The notes under the pieces: generated by a model
The model's database searches: none
Told to the model about the DNA's origin: nothing
What the model saw: the letters and a program-made list of their open reading frames with translations, nothing else
NCBI GenBank assembly: GCA_021014325.1
Contig: CM037473.1
Coordinates: 4,031,501-4,095,500, forward strand
Reading direction: 5' to 3'
Length of the DNA stretch: 64,000 bases
Origin: Plazaster borealis
Lineage: Eukaryota; Echinodermata; Asteroidea; Forcipulatida; Labidiasteridae
Translations under genes and position numbers: made by a program
Part shown: in pieces, positions 33,162 through 45,380 of the stretch
Numbering within the stretch: position 1 is the first letter of the stretch
How the letters are laid out: every line of letters starts with the position of its first letter

Positions 33162-33512
33162 AACCTAGAACGGATGCTTATAAATTTTCAACAATTGTAC
33201 GCTTTCCGAGGACCTTCTAAAATAGTTTGTTAGTGCTTGTCTTCTTTGGGTTTTTAAATGTTTGTCCCTTCCTCCTGTTTCTATGGTGTTTGGGGGTGCT
33301 GTTTTTGCAGGTTTTGGATTTGCTTTTAATGTTTACCGTTGTGTGATTTATAATTATATAATTATATTTTTATCGTTGGCAGGGGTCTGGTTGTACACAT
33401 CTTAAGATGACAGTTTTTATACTTTTGTATAACCTTGACAGCCCCTGTCCAACTTGTTATCATTGGTTTATGTCTAAAGATTTAAAATAAATAAATAAAT
33501 AAAATAAAACCC
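33117..33512 (+). mobile_element. 5'-truncated LINE tail inside gag
   Basis: 396 bp ending in a TAAATAAATAAATAAAATAAA-like tail, flanked by AGCACC (33111-33116 and 33513-33518). The flanks join back into a continuous gag sequence. It has no coding motif of its own that I recognise, so the family is uncertain. Confidence 0.7.
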
Positions 33513-33541
33513 AGCACCGTCCAAGCGTCAACGAAGTCCAC

Positions 33542-36500
33542 ATGAGCTCTCACGACAGTGAACCAGCGCCAACCGCACCGTCAGTTGTGAATGCTGACTA
33601 TGTCTTCCACCTACACTCGCCAACAATGACCAAACCTTTGGTAACTGTGAGTATTAACAACAATCCTGTTCAAGCCATCATTGACACAGGAGCATCTGTC
33701 ATGTTGATGAGTCGCAATGTTGTAAATAAGATGCAACCCCGTCCCCAGTTGCAGTCGCGAACAATTCCAATCTACGCATATGGTAGCACCACCCCGATCG
33801 AAGTCATTGGTTCCTTCACAGCTTGTATCAGCTACAAATCATCGTCTGTCACGATACCTGTGTTTGTCACAACACGTTCAGCTGACACACTCCTCAACTA
33901 TGCTACTGCATCCGCTTTGGGACTTGTGAACATTGCATACAATCTACAATCTGGTACACCCACAGCCACACCAGATTTCTTCACTACCTTTGCTGATCGT
34001 TTTCAAGGCATTGGTAAGTTAGCATCATTTCAGTGTAAGCTCCATGTTGATCCTTCCATCTCCCCAACAGCCCTACCTCATCGTCGAATACCGTTTCACA
34101 TGCGCAAACTTGTTGAACAAGAACTTGACAAGTTGCTCAAGCTTGACATCATTGAACCAGTCCAGGGCACACCCACACCTTGGGTATCACCAATAACTGT
34201 TGTACGAAAACCGCACAAACCTGAGGAGATTCGAATGTGTGTAGACATGCGTAATGTCAACCGTGCAATCAAACGGGAACGCCACATCACACCTACGGTC
34301 GACGATATCATAATCGCTTTGAATGGTGCCTCAGTCTTCAGCAAACTGGACCTTAATTCAGGGTATCATCAAATTGAACTGGCACCTGAATCGCGTCAAT
34401 ACACAGTGTTTTCTACCCATGCCGGGTTGTATTGATACAAGCGCCTGAATTTTGGCCTATCCTCAGCTGCTGAACTCTTCCAACACAAAATCCAAGAGAC
34501 TTTGCGTGACCTCCCAGGCGTTATCTACATCAGTAATGATATTCTTGTGTTCGGCAGCAATCAGAAAGAGCACAACATACGCCTTGATGCTTGCCTTCAC
34601 CGTCTGCGCACTGCCAATCTAACTTTAAACCGTGACAAGTGCCAATTCAACGTCCCACAGGTTCAATACTTCGGACATTCGTTCTCTGCCAACGGCATTG
34701 CCCTAGATCCTCTCAAAATCAAGGCAATCCAAGCAGTACCAGAGCCTCAGAATGTCTCTGAGCTACGTAGTTTCCTGGGTATGGTAAACTACTGCGGTCG
34801 TTTCATTCCTGACCTTGCCACCATATCGTCTCCCATTCGTGAACTGACCAAAGTTGATACACCCTGGGAATGGAATGACACACACACGAATGCATTCATG
34901 CTGATTAAGAAACGCATGACAGAGTGCTGCACAATGTCCTACTTCAACCCAAACAGCAAATCTATACTGCTTGTGGATGCTAGTCCAGTCGGATTAGGTG
35001 CAATCCTCACACAACAGGATTCACGAAACAACACCAATGTCGTAGCCCTTGCAAGCCGAGCTCTCACTCCCGTTGAACAACGGTACTCTCAGACAGAACG
35101 CGAAGCGTTAGCCATTACATGGGCAGTCATCCATTTTCACTTATACCTGTATGGTGCATCCTTTGAAGTCATCACCGATCACAAACCACTAGTCACGCTC
35201 TTCAACAGCAGCAACTCGAAACCTCCACTACGGTTAGAGCGTTGGATACTCAAACTCCAAGCGTATGACTACACAGTTCGGTATGAGCCCGGAAAAAGCA
35301 ATCCTGCTGACTATATGTCCCGCCATCCCCAACAACTGGCACAACAGCTGTCATTTGAGCAAACCTTAGCCGAAGCACATGTCAACTTCATTGCTTCACA
35401 CTCAGTTCCAAAAACTGTCACCTCTGCGGACATCATCGAAGCGAGTAAGCAGGATCAGGCCATCCAACTTTCCATGAACGCCATTGAATCGAACACTTGG
35501 AATGAAGTCCTCAGTACACCGGATAAGTCCCTCAAAGCTGAGCTAACGAGCCTCCACAATGTACGTGCTGAGCTCACTGTCTCACAAAATCGCGAAATGC
35601 TTTTGCGTGACCATCGTATCACCATTCCACAACAACTTCGCCAACGCATTATCGACATCGCCCATGAGGGTCATCAAGGTATAACTAAAACCAAAGCTCT
35701 TCTTCGTGAAAAAGTCTGGTTCCCATCCCTTGATCGCATGTCTGAAGCAGCAATTCGTGATTGTCTGCCATGCCAAGCAAACATAGTTGAAAAAACCACA
35801 GAGCCGCTGAAAATGTCACCCCTACCGACCAAAGCATGGTCTGAAATCAGCATTGACTTTGCAGACCTTCCCACTGGGGAACACTTACTTGTAGTCATGG
35901 ACGACTACACACGCTTTCCAGAAGTTGAAATTGTACCCTCAACATCTGCGCAGCAGGTAATTCCAAGACTTGATCGCATCTTTGCAAGTTTTGGCACTCC
36001 AGATATTGTACGCACAGACAACGGCCCTCCCTTTAACAGCCATGAATTTGCCAACTACGCAAAGTATCTCGGATTTACACATCGCAAAGTTACTCCACGA
36101 TGGCCCCAAGCTAATGGTGAAGTGGAGAGGTTTATGAAAACTTTGAAAAAGGCATACCGCACGTCATTCGTTGAAGCTAAACCATGGAAACAGGAGTTGT
36201 TTCAGTTCCTTCGTAACTACCGTGTCACCCCCCACTCTACTACCGGCACGCCCCCAGCGACACTTCTCTTTGGACGATCTGTCAAAACACGCCTACCTGA
36301 ACCACTACCTATTCACCAACCACCGTTTGACGCTGATCTTCGTGAACGCGATCAGAACAAAAAGCATACCATGAAAACCTATGCTGACAAGCGACGTAAA
36401 ACTGGAGTGAAAGATTTTGCTGTCGGTGACACCGTTCTTGTCCGCCGACATGGATACATTCCGAAGCATGTATCACCCTACTTCACACAACCATACACAG

Positions 36501-36619
36501 TGACACGAAAGCGTGGCACCCTTATGACTGTTGAAAGGGATTCCCACACCATCACCCGCAACTCTTCTTACTTCAAGAAGTACACAGGACCCCCCTCCGC
36601 GACCACAGTTGCACAATGA
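33542..36619 (+). pseudogene. pol of the Mag-like element
   Basis: Protease AIIDTGASVMLM (about 33680). RT motifs are MCVDMRNVNRAI, SKLDLNSGYHQI and LNFGLSSA. The catalytic box reads YISNDILVFG, where relatives have SDD, so the first Asp is Asn. RNase H has LLVDASPVGLGA and TDHKPLVTL. The integrase zinc domain is around HEGHQGITK and CLPCQ, and the DDE core is in SIDFADLP, RTDNGPPF and NGEVERFMK. An in-frame TGA at 34433-34435 breaks RT, and CGA to TGA would explain it. The frame is otherwise open for nearly 1,000 codons. Its frame is -1 relative to gag. Confidence 0.85.
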
Positions 36620-37224
36620 TGATAGTGACATCATGGTCACTCCCTCCCAACACATGCCACCAGAACCACCTGAACAATTTGTTCGTCACAACCCCCCTCG
36701 TGCTCGTCAACTGCCCGCATATCTGCAGGACTATATGCCATAAACTGAAACTGACAGACTGTACTTCTGTCTATTGAACAATGACTATATGTTTCTACCA
36801 ACTTTCTTAATGATCACTTAAAGAAAACAAAAAAACAAACTAAATCAAGTCATGTTTTACTTTCAAGTGACTAGAAGTAAACAGTTGCTACAAAGTTGAG
36901 CTAATTTCCACATTTTATTTATTTATTTTTTTCACCAACATCTCACACATCAGCAAAAATTTTTTTTGAGGAGGAAATAATCTTAAGTTTTGATTAAAAG
37001 TTTTCTCATTAACAAAAGATTGGTTTCAGAAGGAAACAATCACAAGTTTGATTTAAGGTTGTTTAGTGCTCTTAAAAGTACATGCTAAGTTTTGATGTTT
37101 GCACTTGCAGTTTTCTAAGTGGTTACAGAGTTTTGTTTAATCAAAATTATTGTGGTTGAACTTTATCATAAATCTACACCAGAATTTGACAAATTATGCC
37201 TTCTTTAAGCAAGGTGGAAAGGGA

Positions 37225-37379
37225 TGTAGTATTGTTACATTAGGCACTCCATACATATACTATTGTGTGCATCGCGCATGCGCGCGGACCTGGATTGTTG
37301 ACAACATGTTAGTGAACCACACATGCTTCGTGTGTACGAGTCAGTTCTTTCTCTATTATAAAATCACCTCAATATTACA
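37225..37379 (+). repeat. 3' LTR of the Mag-like element
   Basis: Preceded by the purine tract AAGGTGGAAAGGGA. It differs from the 5' LTR at one position (CATGCTTCG for CATGCATCG). Confidence 0.85.
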
Positions 37380-37424
37380 GGTGTTGCCTAGGGTGATACT
37401 GATGTCTTTTACTTGTTGCAGTAA

Positions 37425-37700
37425 GGTAATTTGGTAGTCGGAGATTTCTGCTGTGAATTTCAAAGTTGGGTGCAGGTTGTTCAACATCTTAATGAAATCC
37501 AACGCTTGTTTTTTGTTGCCATTGTAAATTCTTAAAAAATCGTCTCTGTATCTCATGTAGGCCACTGTCTCTGGGTTGTTGGGGGGGGGGGATAATTTCC
37601 TTTTTGTATTTGAATAAGGTGATGTCACATATTTTAGGACTGCATACACTACCCATTGCCACGCCAATCTATAGTTCTAAAAGACATTGCGGGTTTTTTA
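37425..37700 (-). pseudogene. Penelope-like reverse transcriptase fragment
   Basis: Minus-strand pieces include VAMGSVCSPKICDITL and, after a one-base shift in a run of C residues, RYRDDFLRIYNGN and LNNLHPTLKFTAEIS. The AMGS..SP and Y.DD motifs and the HPT.KFTAEIS segment are characteristic of Penelope RTs. The frame then passes into LINE sequence near 37425. Confidence 0.75.
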
Positions 37701-38440
37701 AAAGGTTTTGGTATGGTGTATAGTCCTGATTTTTGCTTGTTCCAAAGCATCACAAACTGAGTGTAACTCTCCCCCGCCCCCTCCCTTTCTTCCGTGTAGA
37801 TGATGCATAAAAATATCCCAAATTAGGTTTGTTTTAACCATAATTGCCTTGACTATTTGGAGAACGGAGACAATCTCCCACCAACACAACATCCAAACAG
37901 TCAGGGGATGATTTATTACCAGAGAAAACACCGATAACATGTGTTTCCTTTTCACTCCCTCTCTCTGCCAATATCTTTTGCTAACACCGGAATTAGTTTC
38001 AAATTTACTGCCCAACATTGCATTTTCGCTTAAATTTAATTGGGCAGTCTCATTCTTTCTCACACTCTCCTTACTATCCAAACCCCACCATTACCAACAT
38101 CTGTTCCCATTGTGTCTTTGCCCTTTTACTTCAACCCCACCATCCCCGTCCCTCTTAACTTAACTATTCACATAACTCGTCAAACGTTTTTTAAAGGCTT
38201 AGTTTCCATACATTCTCCATTAACAAGGAAAGAATTGTATAATATTAAACCTAAAGCTTTTTTGACCGGCTTGAGTGCAATCCGGTCCTACTATTAAATA
38301 GTAGTTGTGCGTGTCCTCTTAAAAAACACTCCAATATGATGCGTGTATGTATATTACCATCAAAATGTTTTTTTTTGTGGTCACACTAGTCTCATCTTTT
38401 GGTCTGTTTACACAGGGCTACATGTATGATTTTGCTTTTC

Positions 38441-40714
38441 CCCCTTACACACGTATAGTTGTACATGTATTAGCCCATGAATGTAGTGCTTAATTTTCTG
38501 TGGGCTTTTTTGTATTTTTAATTCAGTTGTTCACGAGACATCAAACTGCAAAGAGGCTAAAGTTATTATATACATAATTTTTTTCCGCAAGGAAAAATGG
38601 AACACATGCATCTTACGTAATAATGCTGTTTTCCCGGCTTGACTATTTTGAGCCTGTTACAATTGTTAGGCTATATCGCAAAGTGAAATACCATAATTTC
38701 ATGCCACTTCGAATACAAAACCAGTTTGGTTTAATACGCAATCATCACCCTAAGAGGTTAACACATATAACACAGAACTTCCTTGAACCAATGAGGAAGG
38801 CTTCCTCTACGCTTATACATAGAATATGAACAGTTATTGAGTTATTCAGACAGCATGGGATTCAGGCTTGCATGCACTATGATGCAAGCTAACAAAAAAC
38901 AAATTTTAGTTTAACATTAAACATTAACATAACCTAAAAAATAACGGTTAGAATTATCGTCGATGACTTGACTTGCAATGATTCACGTACAATGCCAAGT
39001 CCTATTTAACATTTGAATATTTATCGTGGGTTTTTATAGTTACATTGAACAAGTAAGTCAATACAATATTATGTTCTGCACTACAAACCGATGTTTGTCC
39101 ATATTGTACATGTACTGTGCCCATCTTCCCTCATTGTGTCATAGTAAATTTACCCATTCACATAATGGAGTTTGTTTGTAGTCAACTTCTTTTATGAGAC
39201 AAATCCACGAAAACGTTTCCATATGAAATTCAAACCCCGCTCTAGTTAATGTATCTTTGTTCAACCCAACGTTATTTAAAATTATTTATTGCAGCGGCAG
39301 CGGCTAACATGTGTAAATGGGCCATGGTAGTAAATTCATTACAAAATACTCCCCTAAAAGGAGTACATTCTCAAAATATTTAACTTTAGTTCAGAAGGTT
39401 TGTCGAGAAAAAGCGAGATCGCAATGTTTTTCGTCTGTTGATATGATGGACGGGAGCACTTGCCGTAGGAAATGATAATTCTGAGGCAACGTTCACATCT
39501 TAAACAGATATTTTTAAAATACATGTCGATTTCGCCAAATGGGGGGGCTATTTCATTTTTATTAAATTATTAACATTGCTAAACCAGTTAGCAACACAAA
39601 AAAAACATTTTTTTAACGATTGTTCTCTAGTGTAAAGGTTAACTGTTTAATGCATTTGAAGATATCACTACCCTCAAATAAAATGGACTCGTCCAAGGAG
39701 TCTCAACGGCCGCCGTGTTCGAATCTCGTATATGTGTGCAGCGTGATACAAAGGTCATAATGAGGGAAGCTCGTGATTGGACGTCGAAAATGAATCATTC
39801 ATTTGCTTCCCACCCTGAGTTGTTTGCATCCTGCGTTTTTAAAAATTCATGATCTGCATGATAGCATATCCGAGGGCTCCCTCCGTCCTCCTCCCCCTCC
39901 CCATTATCGTCCAAAATATCAAGAAACACATTAAACCCGGAAGTTACGGACCCGACAAGGCTGTCGGCCTGACGGCCTCCAAAAACGGACAGACATAAGA
40001 GTGCGGATGACCTGTGCACAGTCGTAGTGCGGGCGTCTTGCGATGTGATACACACATGACGCTTACGGTGTTTTTTTCGGAGTAAAAACTGCAACCGCCT
40101 TTAGCAAGGCTAAACCAGAAGCTGACAAACTTTGCGTTCTTCCACTGAAAGTTCTCTTAAGAGCTGTTTACTAATTCTTGAAACTTATTGTACACTCATA
40201 TCTTAACTTGCAGATGAAATTAACAGTGAAATCTTCACGAAACGTCATCGATGCCGTATATAGTTACAATCAATTTTCGAAAATTCACATTTCGAGCATC
40301 ATAACTGACACATTCAAGACCATTGCACCGTCGATAGCTATTGAAGTAACGTGCAGATCTTACAAATAATGTGACACCATTTGACCTCGACCATAGTATC
40401 GATTAACAACAAAACAAGATTTAATATTTGGAGAAAACATAACAACTCATGGACCACATTTTTTACAATCTATATCATCGTTAAGGTCTTCACAAACTAT
40501 ACAAACCGCTAGTTGAAGCGACAAACTCTTAGAACTTCATCTCTGGCAGTACCTAATGAAAATTCGACATGGTTTTAGTGCACAAAATGGCACTGCTTTC
40601 ATGATCTATTCAAAACAACAGTGATTACGTCATCAAAAAAACGCACAGTTATCTGCGACAATGAGGTAAATGTACTAAAAATCCAACAAAGATGCACTTG
40701 ACCAGAATAACCTA
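38441..40714. other. Non-coding intron sequence
   Basis: AT-rich, with no coding region I can support. A TGTTCGAATCTCG near 39716 resembles a tRNA B box but has no matching A box, so it is not called. Confidence 0.4.
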
Positions 40715-41839
40715 CACTGTAAAAATGAAGGGCAAAGAAGTTGATGGGTAATCTGAAAATGGGCAAACTAGGTAATAATTCGTGAGTTTGTTGGTTAATA
40801 CTTTTTCCAACATGTGTGGCATTTTCCCTGTTGGTTAACTGAAACAAAAACACTAAACAAATGGTAAATATACTACATCAGTTGGGTATTATTTATCAGG
40901 TTTACCCATTATATAGCAAGACATTATTCTTCTGCCTCATCGTTGGGCATCTTTCCACATACAGTTGGGTAAAGTTAAACCACATTGGGTGCAAAAGCAT
41001 AAAAACGATCATTTCCAACATGGCGAGTGGAGGAGTGGCTGTGGCCGTGTCCTCTCTCTTAAACGAGCGGCGTTGCCCAGTGGTTATACAACTTTTTGAA
41101 GGTTAGTTTTTAACTAAATATAAAGTGTTGTTTTCTATTTAGTTGTACACGGTCGTGAAAGTGGCAGAGCAAGTAACACAGTGCCACTGCCACTGAATTA
41201 TTTTCAGTTTTATCATGCCATTCGTGTACATGTATTGTAATGTTAAAACATCGTGCAGGCAGTGCGTTGTAGTAGTATAGACATGCAATACACGAATGGC
41301 ACTATCACTGCATTGCTTGCACTGCAACTGTCACGACTCAGCTAAACAGAAAACAAACGTTATTCAGTTAAAAACTAACCTTCAAAAGCATCTACAAACC
41401 ACTGGGCAACCCCACGTTTTTGAGAGAGACGCGAAGGGCACAGCTCGCCACCACTCGCCATTGTGTAAAAAAATCGTTTCGATGCATGGACGTACGACAT
41501 ATCGCAGGAACTGTGAATCAAATGGTTAATTATATTCACCATTTGTTGGATAACACAATAAATATTGACCAATGAAGCAATGATTGCCCAACTGCTACAT
41601 AAAACCTTTCTACCAAATATTGGTAAAAAAAAACCATCGCCCAATAAATGGGTAATTGATAATTTATCATATACCCAGAAAAAGGGTAAACATTTGATGA
41701 GGAAATATTACCCAATTATTTGGCAATCAGAGTGCCCAACTGAGATGGGGAAAAAAGTACTTAAAAGATGGGCATGTTGATAGTTTAAGCAACGTTGGGT
41801 AAAAAATTGGGTAAATTTTTGCCCATTATTTTTACAGTG
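40715..41839. mobile_element. Fold-back element with CACTGTAAAAAT ends
   Basis: Starts CACTGTAAAAATG, ends ATTTTTACAGTG, and is flanked by TA on both sides. The interior is a long imperfect palindrome: CCAGTGGTTATACAACTT at about 41078 pairs with AGCATCTACAAACCACTGG at about 41387, and CCATTCGTGTACATG pairs with CACGAATGG. Many TTGGGTAA motifs lie in both arms. No protein is encoded. It sits just upstream of exon 2. Confidence 0.75.
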
Positions 41840-41964
41840 TACCATAAATTTAGCCGCTATTTTTGCTGTTACATATCGTGTTAACGTCTCCTCGTGATAA
41901 TCGTTTTTCTTTCCCTTTTTTTAAAGTCAATTATTCTTATGACATTATTTCTTTTTCTCAAAAG

Positions 41965-42108
41965 GCATCCTAGCAACGCCACTAAAAGAGAGATTTGGTG
42001 CCAGGACTGTGTTGACAGTGAGTGGATTCGTTGCTGGTATCTCCATGATAGCTGCGTCATTTCTATCCAGTTTATACGCCATCACCTTCATCCTTACCGT
42101 ATTACCAG
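41965..42108 (+). CDS. Monocarboxylate-transporter-like exon 2
   Basis: The acceptor TTTTCTCAAAAG precedes 41965 and the donor CCAG|GTAGTT follows 42108. The 48 codons give ILATPLKERFGARTV, then hydrophobic helices (VLTVSGFVAGISMIAASFLS and YAITFILTVLPG). The D/RFG-R type loop between the second and third helices is a landmark of MCT proteins. Phase fits exon 1 and exon 3. Confidence 0.85.
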
Positions 42109-42620
42109 GTAGTTAAACTATTGCGTTAAACTATTACTTGTACAGGGAATGTACAGAACAAAATAGGCTCAAGTAGGGAAGCATCATTATGTCAAAAACC
42201 GACCATGATGTCCGACACAGGTTGTCGGCCACGAACGGTGGATTATAATGGTTTGTCGGTTACATTCGGTTTAGTTCAACAAAAAATGCTTTGGTTTGTC
42301 GGACTACATAGGTCGGACATGACAGTCCCAATCGTTTGTCGGCAAGTGTCACTGTTCTGTTTAAGAACAAATCTAGACATTGTGATGGAAATACTAGTAC
42401 AGTTTTTATTAGCACCGTCACATTAACCTGCGGTATTCCCGAATTGACTTACTGCATTGTCATCTGGTCTAGTTAAAATAAAATCATAAAAAGGTGGCTC
42501 TGTGAAACAATTTTTTCTAATAGCATATTCCTGTTTGATTTATGTGTATTGATGAATTGACTGTTTTCTCTGTTCACATTATTAACTAATGGTTGTTAAA
42601 AATTGTGTTTTATTATTCAG

Positions 42621-43463
42621 GATCAGCTGTCGGCATCTCATTCGTCATAACGAGGCATCTGATCGGAAGCTATTTCAGTAAATCTATCACATTGGCCTAT
42701 GGCATGGCGGGCTTGGGACATTCCGTTGTCTTCGTGGCTGTTGTGCCCTTGATACAGCTCTTTCTAGATATCTACGGATGGAGGGGAACAATGCTACTAT
42801 CTGGAGGATTATTCTTACACCTTGCTGTCTGTGGAGCTCTGATGAAACCACCTACTGCAAGAGGGAGTCAAGGTGGTTATGAGGCAGCTCACACGGACGA
42901 CGAGCAAGAGGCCAGGGACGAAAGAATGGTACCAAGCAACCGCTTTGGCTGTTCTTGTTTTACCACAATCTACTCATTTGCTAGAGATACATTCCGGCTT
43001 GGTTTATTCTCATCCATATCCTTCTGGCTTGTTATATTTCTAGTCAGCGTTTGGATATTGAATTATTCTGCTTGGATTATATACTATGTGCAGTACACTA
43101 CTGTGTATAAAGAATTCACGCTGGAAGACGCATCGCAATTCATTGTTGCTTATGGAATCGGAAGAACGGTAGCTTGCGTTGTGACTGGTCCGTTGGTTTC
43201 TTCTGTGCAAGTTGTCAGCACATACACATGGCTTGCTATAGCTCAGCTTATAGTCGCCATATATTATGCCGTCGATCCATGGTTGACTTCTTATTGGGCG
43301 ATTATTGCGAATGCTTTCGTGTTTGGAAACGCTTTCTCAATGTCTTCAATACTCATAGATGTTGTAATTAAGAAGGTATTCGGTGAAGAACAGATGGGGC
43401 ATGCATTTGGATGGTTGGGAATCGCGTCTGGTTCGACCTTACTCCTTCTTTTATATTTTCCAG
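42621..43463 (+). CDS. Monocarboxylate-transporter-like exon 3
   Basis: 281 codons after acceptor TATTATTCAG, ending at donor CCAG|GTGAGT. It begins GSAVGISFVITRHLIGSYF, where the Arg and the YF..+ pattern match helices 4 and 5 of MCTs. GWRGTMLLSGGLFLHL follows (helix 6), then a charged central loop rich in Glu, Asp and Arg with a CSCF cysteine pair, and then helices 7-10 up to SGSTLLLLLYFPG. The loop is short for the family. Most of the transport core is here. Confidence 0.85.
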
Positions 43464-44058
43464 GTGAGTTCAATATGCCTTGTTTGCAGTGATAACAAAA
43501 ACAGTACGCAACTAAGTTTCCCAATAAAGCATATTTCTGTTGAAACACAACTTTTTAGAATGTCAAATTGTAGTAACAACCATCTTTTAAGGTCATGTAA
43601 ACCAAGGTCAAGAAAAGCATTCAAACTGTTGTTGCAGTTTTCTTTGTCGATCAACACAAGGACTTGATACTTGGCATGTCCGGCATTGAAGACAATGTCT
43701 TTACAAAGTCAAGGCATGTATTAATGAACATTCGGTTCACTGCCTCTGTCCTGCTACTTTGACTGTATTTTTTACAATTTATTATTTTGTTAAAGTCGCA
43801 TTGTTACTTCTTAGGCAGGTAGGTGTTGGGTTTGTGATAATACAATTATAGAATTTATCACCCAGTCGAAATATGCCCGGCTATGTCTGGTCATCGCAGA
43901 TTAATTCTTTATCGGGTAGAATATAAAGTGATGGCAGGATTGGCAGCCATTTGAAAAAAAAGAAAATTGCTTTTATCCTAGATAGAATGTCAAAGAGCAA
44001 ATCTGAAAAGACCCTCTCGCCAAATGTCTTCCCCAAATCTGTGCAATATTTCATCATT

Positions 44059-44384
44059 GGCCAAGTTCGCACGCACAAGAGCTATCGTTTACCATAGTTT
44101 TGACTAAGTTAGCCCGAACTCTGTCTAGTCGACGATAGATGGGCTATGCTATTTGACTATTTTGAACCAGCCTTCCCGGGCATGGTCACATCGCTGGTTA
44201 TCAATAGCCGTTTTCATAGCACAATGCAAAGTGACAAGTTATCAGAAATGATAACGTACGTTGAGCCTCCGATCGTGTTGACTAGACATTACTAGAGTCG
44301 TTCGCACTTCAACAACTTTGCGCATGCCCTACGCTCGCACTAAACAACAACTAGTTAACCATTGGTCTTTGCGCGAACTTGGCC
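44059..44384. mobile_element. 326-bp MITE with GGCCAAGTTCGC ends
   Basis: GGCCAAGTTCGC at the left and GCGAACTTGGCC at the right, flanked by ATT on both sides (44056-44058 and 44385-44387). It lies in the last intron. The duplicate locus near 52440 appears to lack it. Superfamily not assigned. Confidence 0.65.
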
Positions 44385-44399
44385 ATTGTACCACCAAAG

Positions 44400-44790
44400 C
44401 AGAGATGTCCTCACTGTCGAGTTTGAGTCTGAGTTAAAGGTCATTAAGGTCGAGTCCAAGTCCGAGTCACCGGTCAATTGAGTCAGATATGGCTCACAAA
44501 GGGGGTCCGAGTCCAGATGGTCAACTCCAAGTCCAAGTGCGAGTCACATGGTCGAAGCTGAGTCCGAGTCCAGATGGTTGAATCTGAGTCAAAGTCCAAG
44601 TCTAGATGGTTGAATCGGAGTTCATGTCCAAGTCACATGGTTGAATCTGAGTCCAAGTCCGAGTCCAGATGGTTGAATCTGAGTCCCAGTCCGAGTCATT
44701 GACCACGTGATCGACTTGAGTCCAAGTCATCAAAGGGGCAGAAGTTGGACTAAAGTCAGAGTCCAACAAGTCACGAGGCATACAACAGTG
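44400..44790. repeat. Degenerate GAGTCCAAGTCCGAGTC tandem repeat
   Basis: Repeated GAGTCCAAGTCCGAGTC and CAGATGGTTGAATCTGAGTC units. A related array lies at 52460-52710. It falls in the last intron just before exon 4. Confidence 0.8.
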
Positions 44791-44883
44791 CTTCAACCGC
44801 ACAATTCCTACCCAGGCTATCTGCCCCACTATTTTATTACTTTATCTGTGTGTGTGTTTTCTCTGTGTCTTTGTGTCCACCAG

Positions 44884-45017
44884 GATTGATTTATGATACT
44901 ACTGGAGACTACATAGTGGCTTTCAGTCTAATGTCTGGTGTACAATCACTGACTGTTGTTGCTTCACTGTGGTTATACTGGAGGCAGAAAAGCCATCGCA
45001 GTTCATCTGAGCCATAA
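44884..45017 (+). CDS. Monocarboxylate-transporter-like exon 4 (last)
   Basis: The acceptor is TGTCCACCAG. It completes the split Gly codon and reads LIYDTTGDYIVAFSLMSG, then the final hydrophobic helix (SLTVVASLWLYW) and a short tail RQKSHRSSEP, ending in TAA at 45015-45017. The IYD.TG.Y..AF motif is typical of the loop before MCT helix 12. The tail is very short. With exons 1-3 this gives about 450 residues, the usual family size. Confidence 0.85.
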
Positions 45018-45380
45018 CAATGAGGAACATCTCTTTAGTTTTCCAGCAACTACCAAGGTTTCCTTAACATTATCTAGGATCGTATTTATATAAATTTGAA
45101 TGGGTCTACACTGTTTACCATGGCAAACTCTGTTGTTTACCTTGGTACCAAGGTTGATACATTTTACTATATGGCTCCTTAAAATAATACAGTAACACCT
45201 AGTAGTACATGTAGTCGTTTACAATAGGCAACGAGGATAATCTGTTGATGATGATTGCCCTGCCTGATTGGTAAAATCAACAAATTTCCTGGGGGAAAAG
45301 AGGACGGACGCACTACGTTAAAAGGTTAGAACATTACTTCATTTATCGAACGATGTAACCACATTGGTCAATAAACAAGC
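45018..45380 (+). other. Probable 3' UTR of the transporter gene
   Basis: Follows the stop codon. An AATAAA lies at about 45370 and could be the polyadenylation signal. Part of this sequence (GTTTCCTTAACATTATC) recurs at about 52755. Confidence 0.4.

Larger units (their letters stand above)
32012..37379 (+). mobile_element. Mag-like Ty3/gypsy retrotransposon
   Basis: Flanked by GGTGT (32007-32011 and 37380-37384). LTRs are 155 bp (32012-32166 and 37225-37379) and differ at one base that I saw, so it is a recent insertion. Contents are gag, protease, RT, RNase H and integrase in usual gypsy order. The paired zinc motif CRNCGG...CHSCGKLNHFAKH and an ISxD-type RT box suggest the Mag lineage. 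It sits inside the CR1-like LINE and carries a LINE tail of its own. Confidence 0.85.
30030..38440 (-). mobile_element. Penelope-like element with inverted arms, heavily interrupted
   Basis: Left arm 30030-30590 and right arm about 37876-38440 are inverted copies of each other (for example ACATGTAGCCCTGTG / CAGGGCTACATGT). Between them, minus-strand pieces of a Penelope-type protein lie on both sides of later insertions. The RT pieces (37425-37700) have VAMGSVCSPK and YRDDFL motifs, and a linker piece (30907-31300) has KVNFSKEKN and a PLVFIT strand. I did not find a convincing GIY-YIG domain. Penelope elements often have repeats in inverted orientation, which fits the arms. Confidence 0.65.

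Noticed and set aside
39700..39740. tRNA-like B box GTGTTCGAATCTCG
   Set aside because: No A box or foldable arms at the right spacing.
43881..44078. 65-codon minus-strand frame in the last transporter intron
   Set aside because: No homology I recognise, and partly inside the MITE at 44059.
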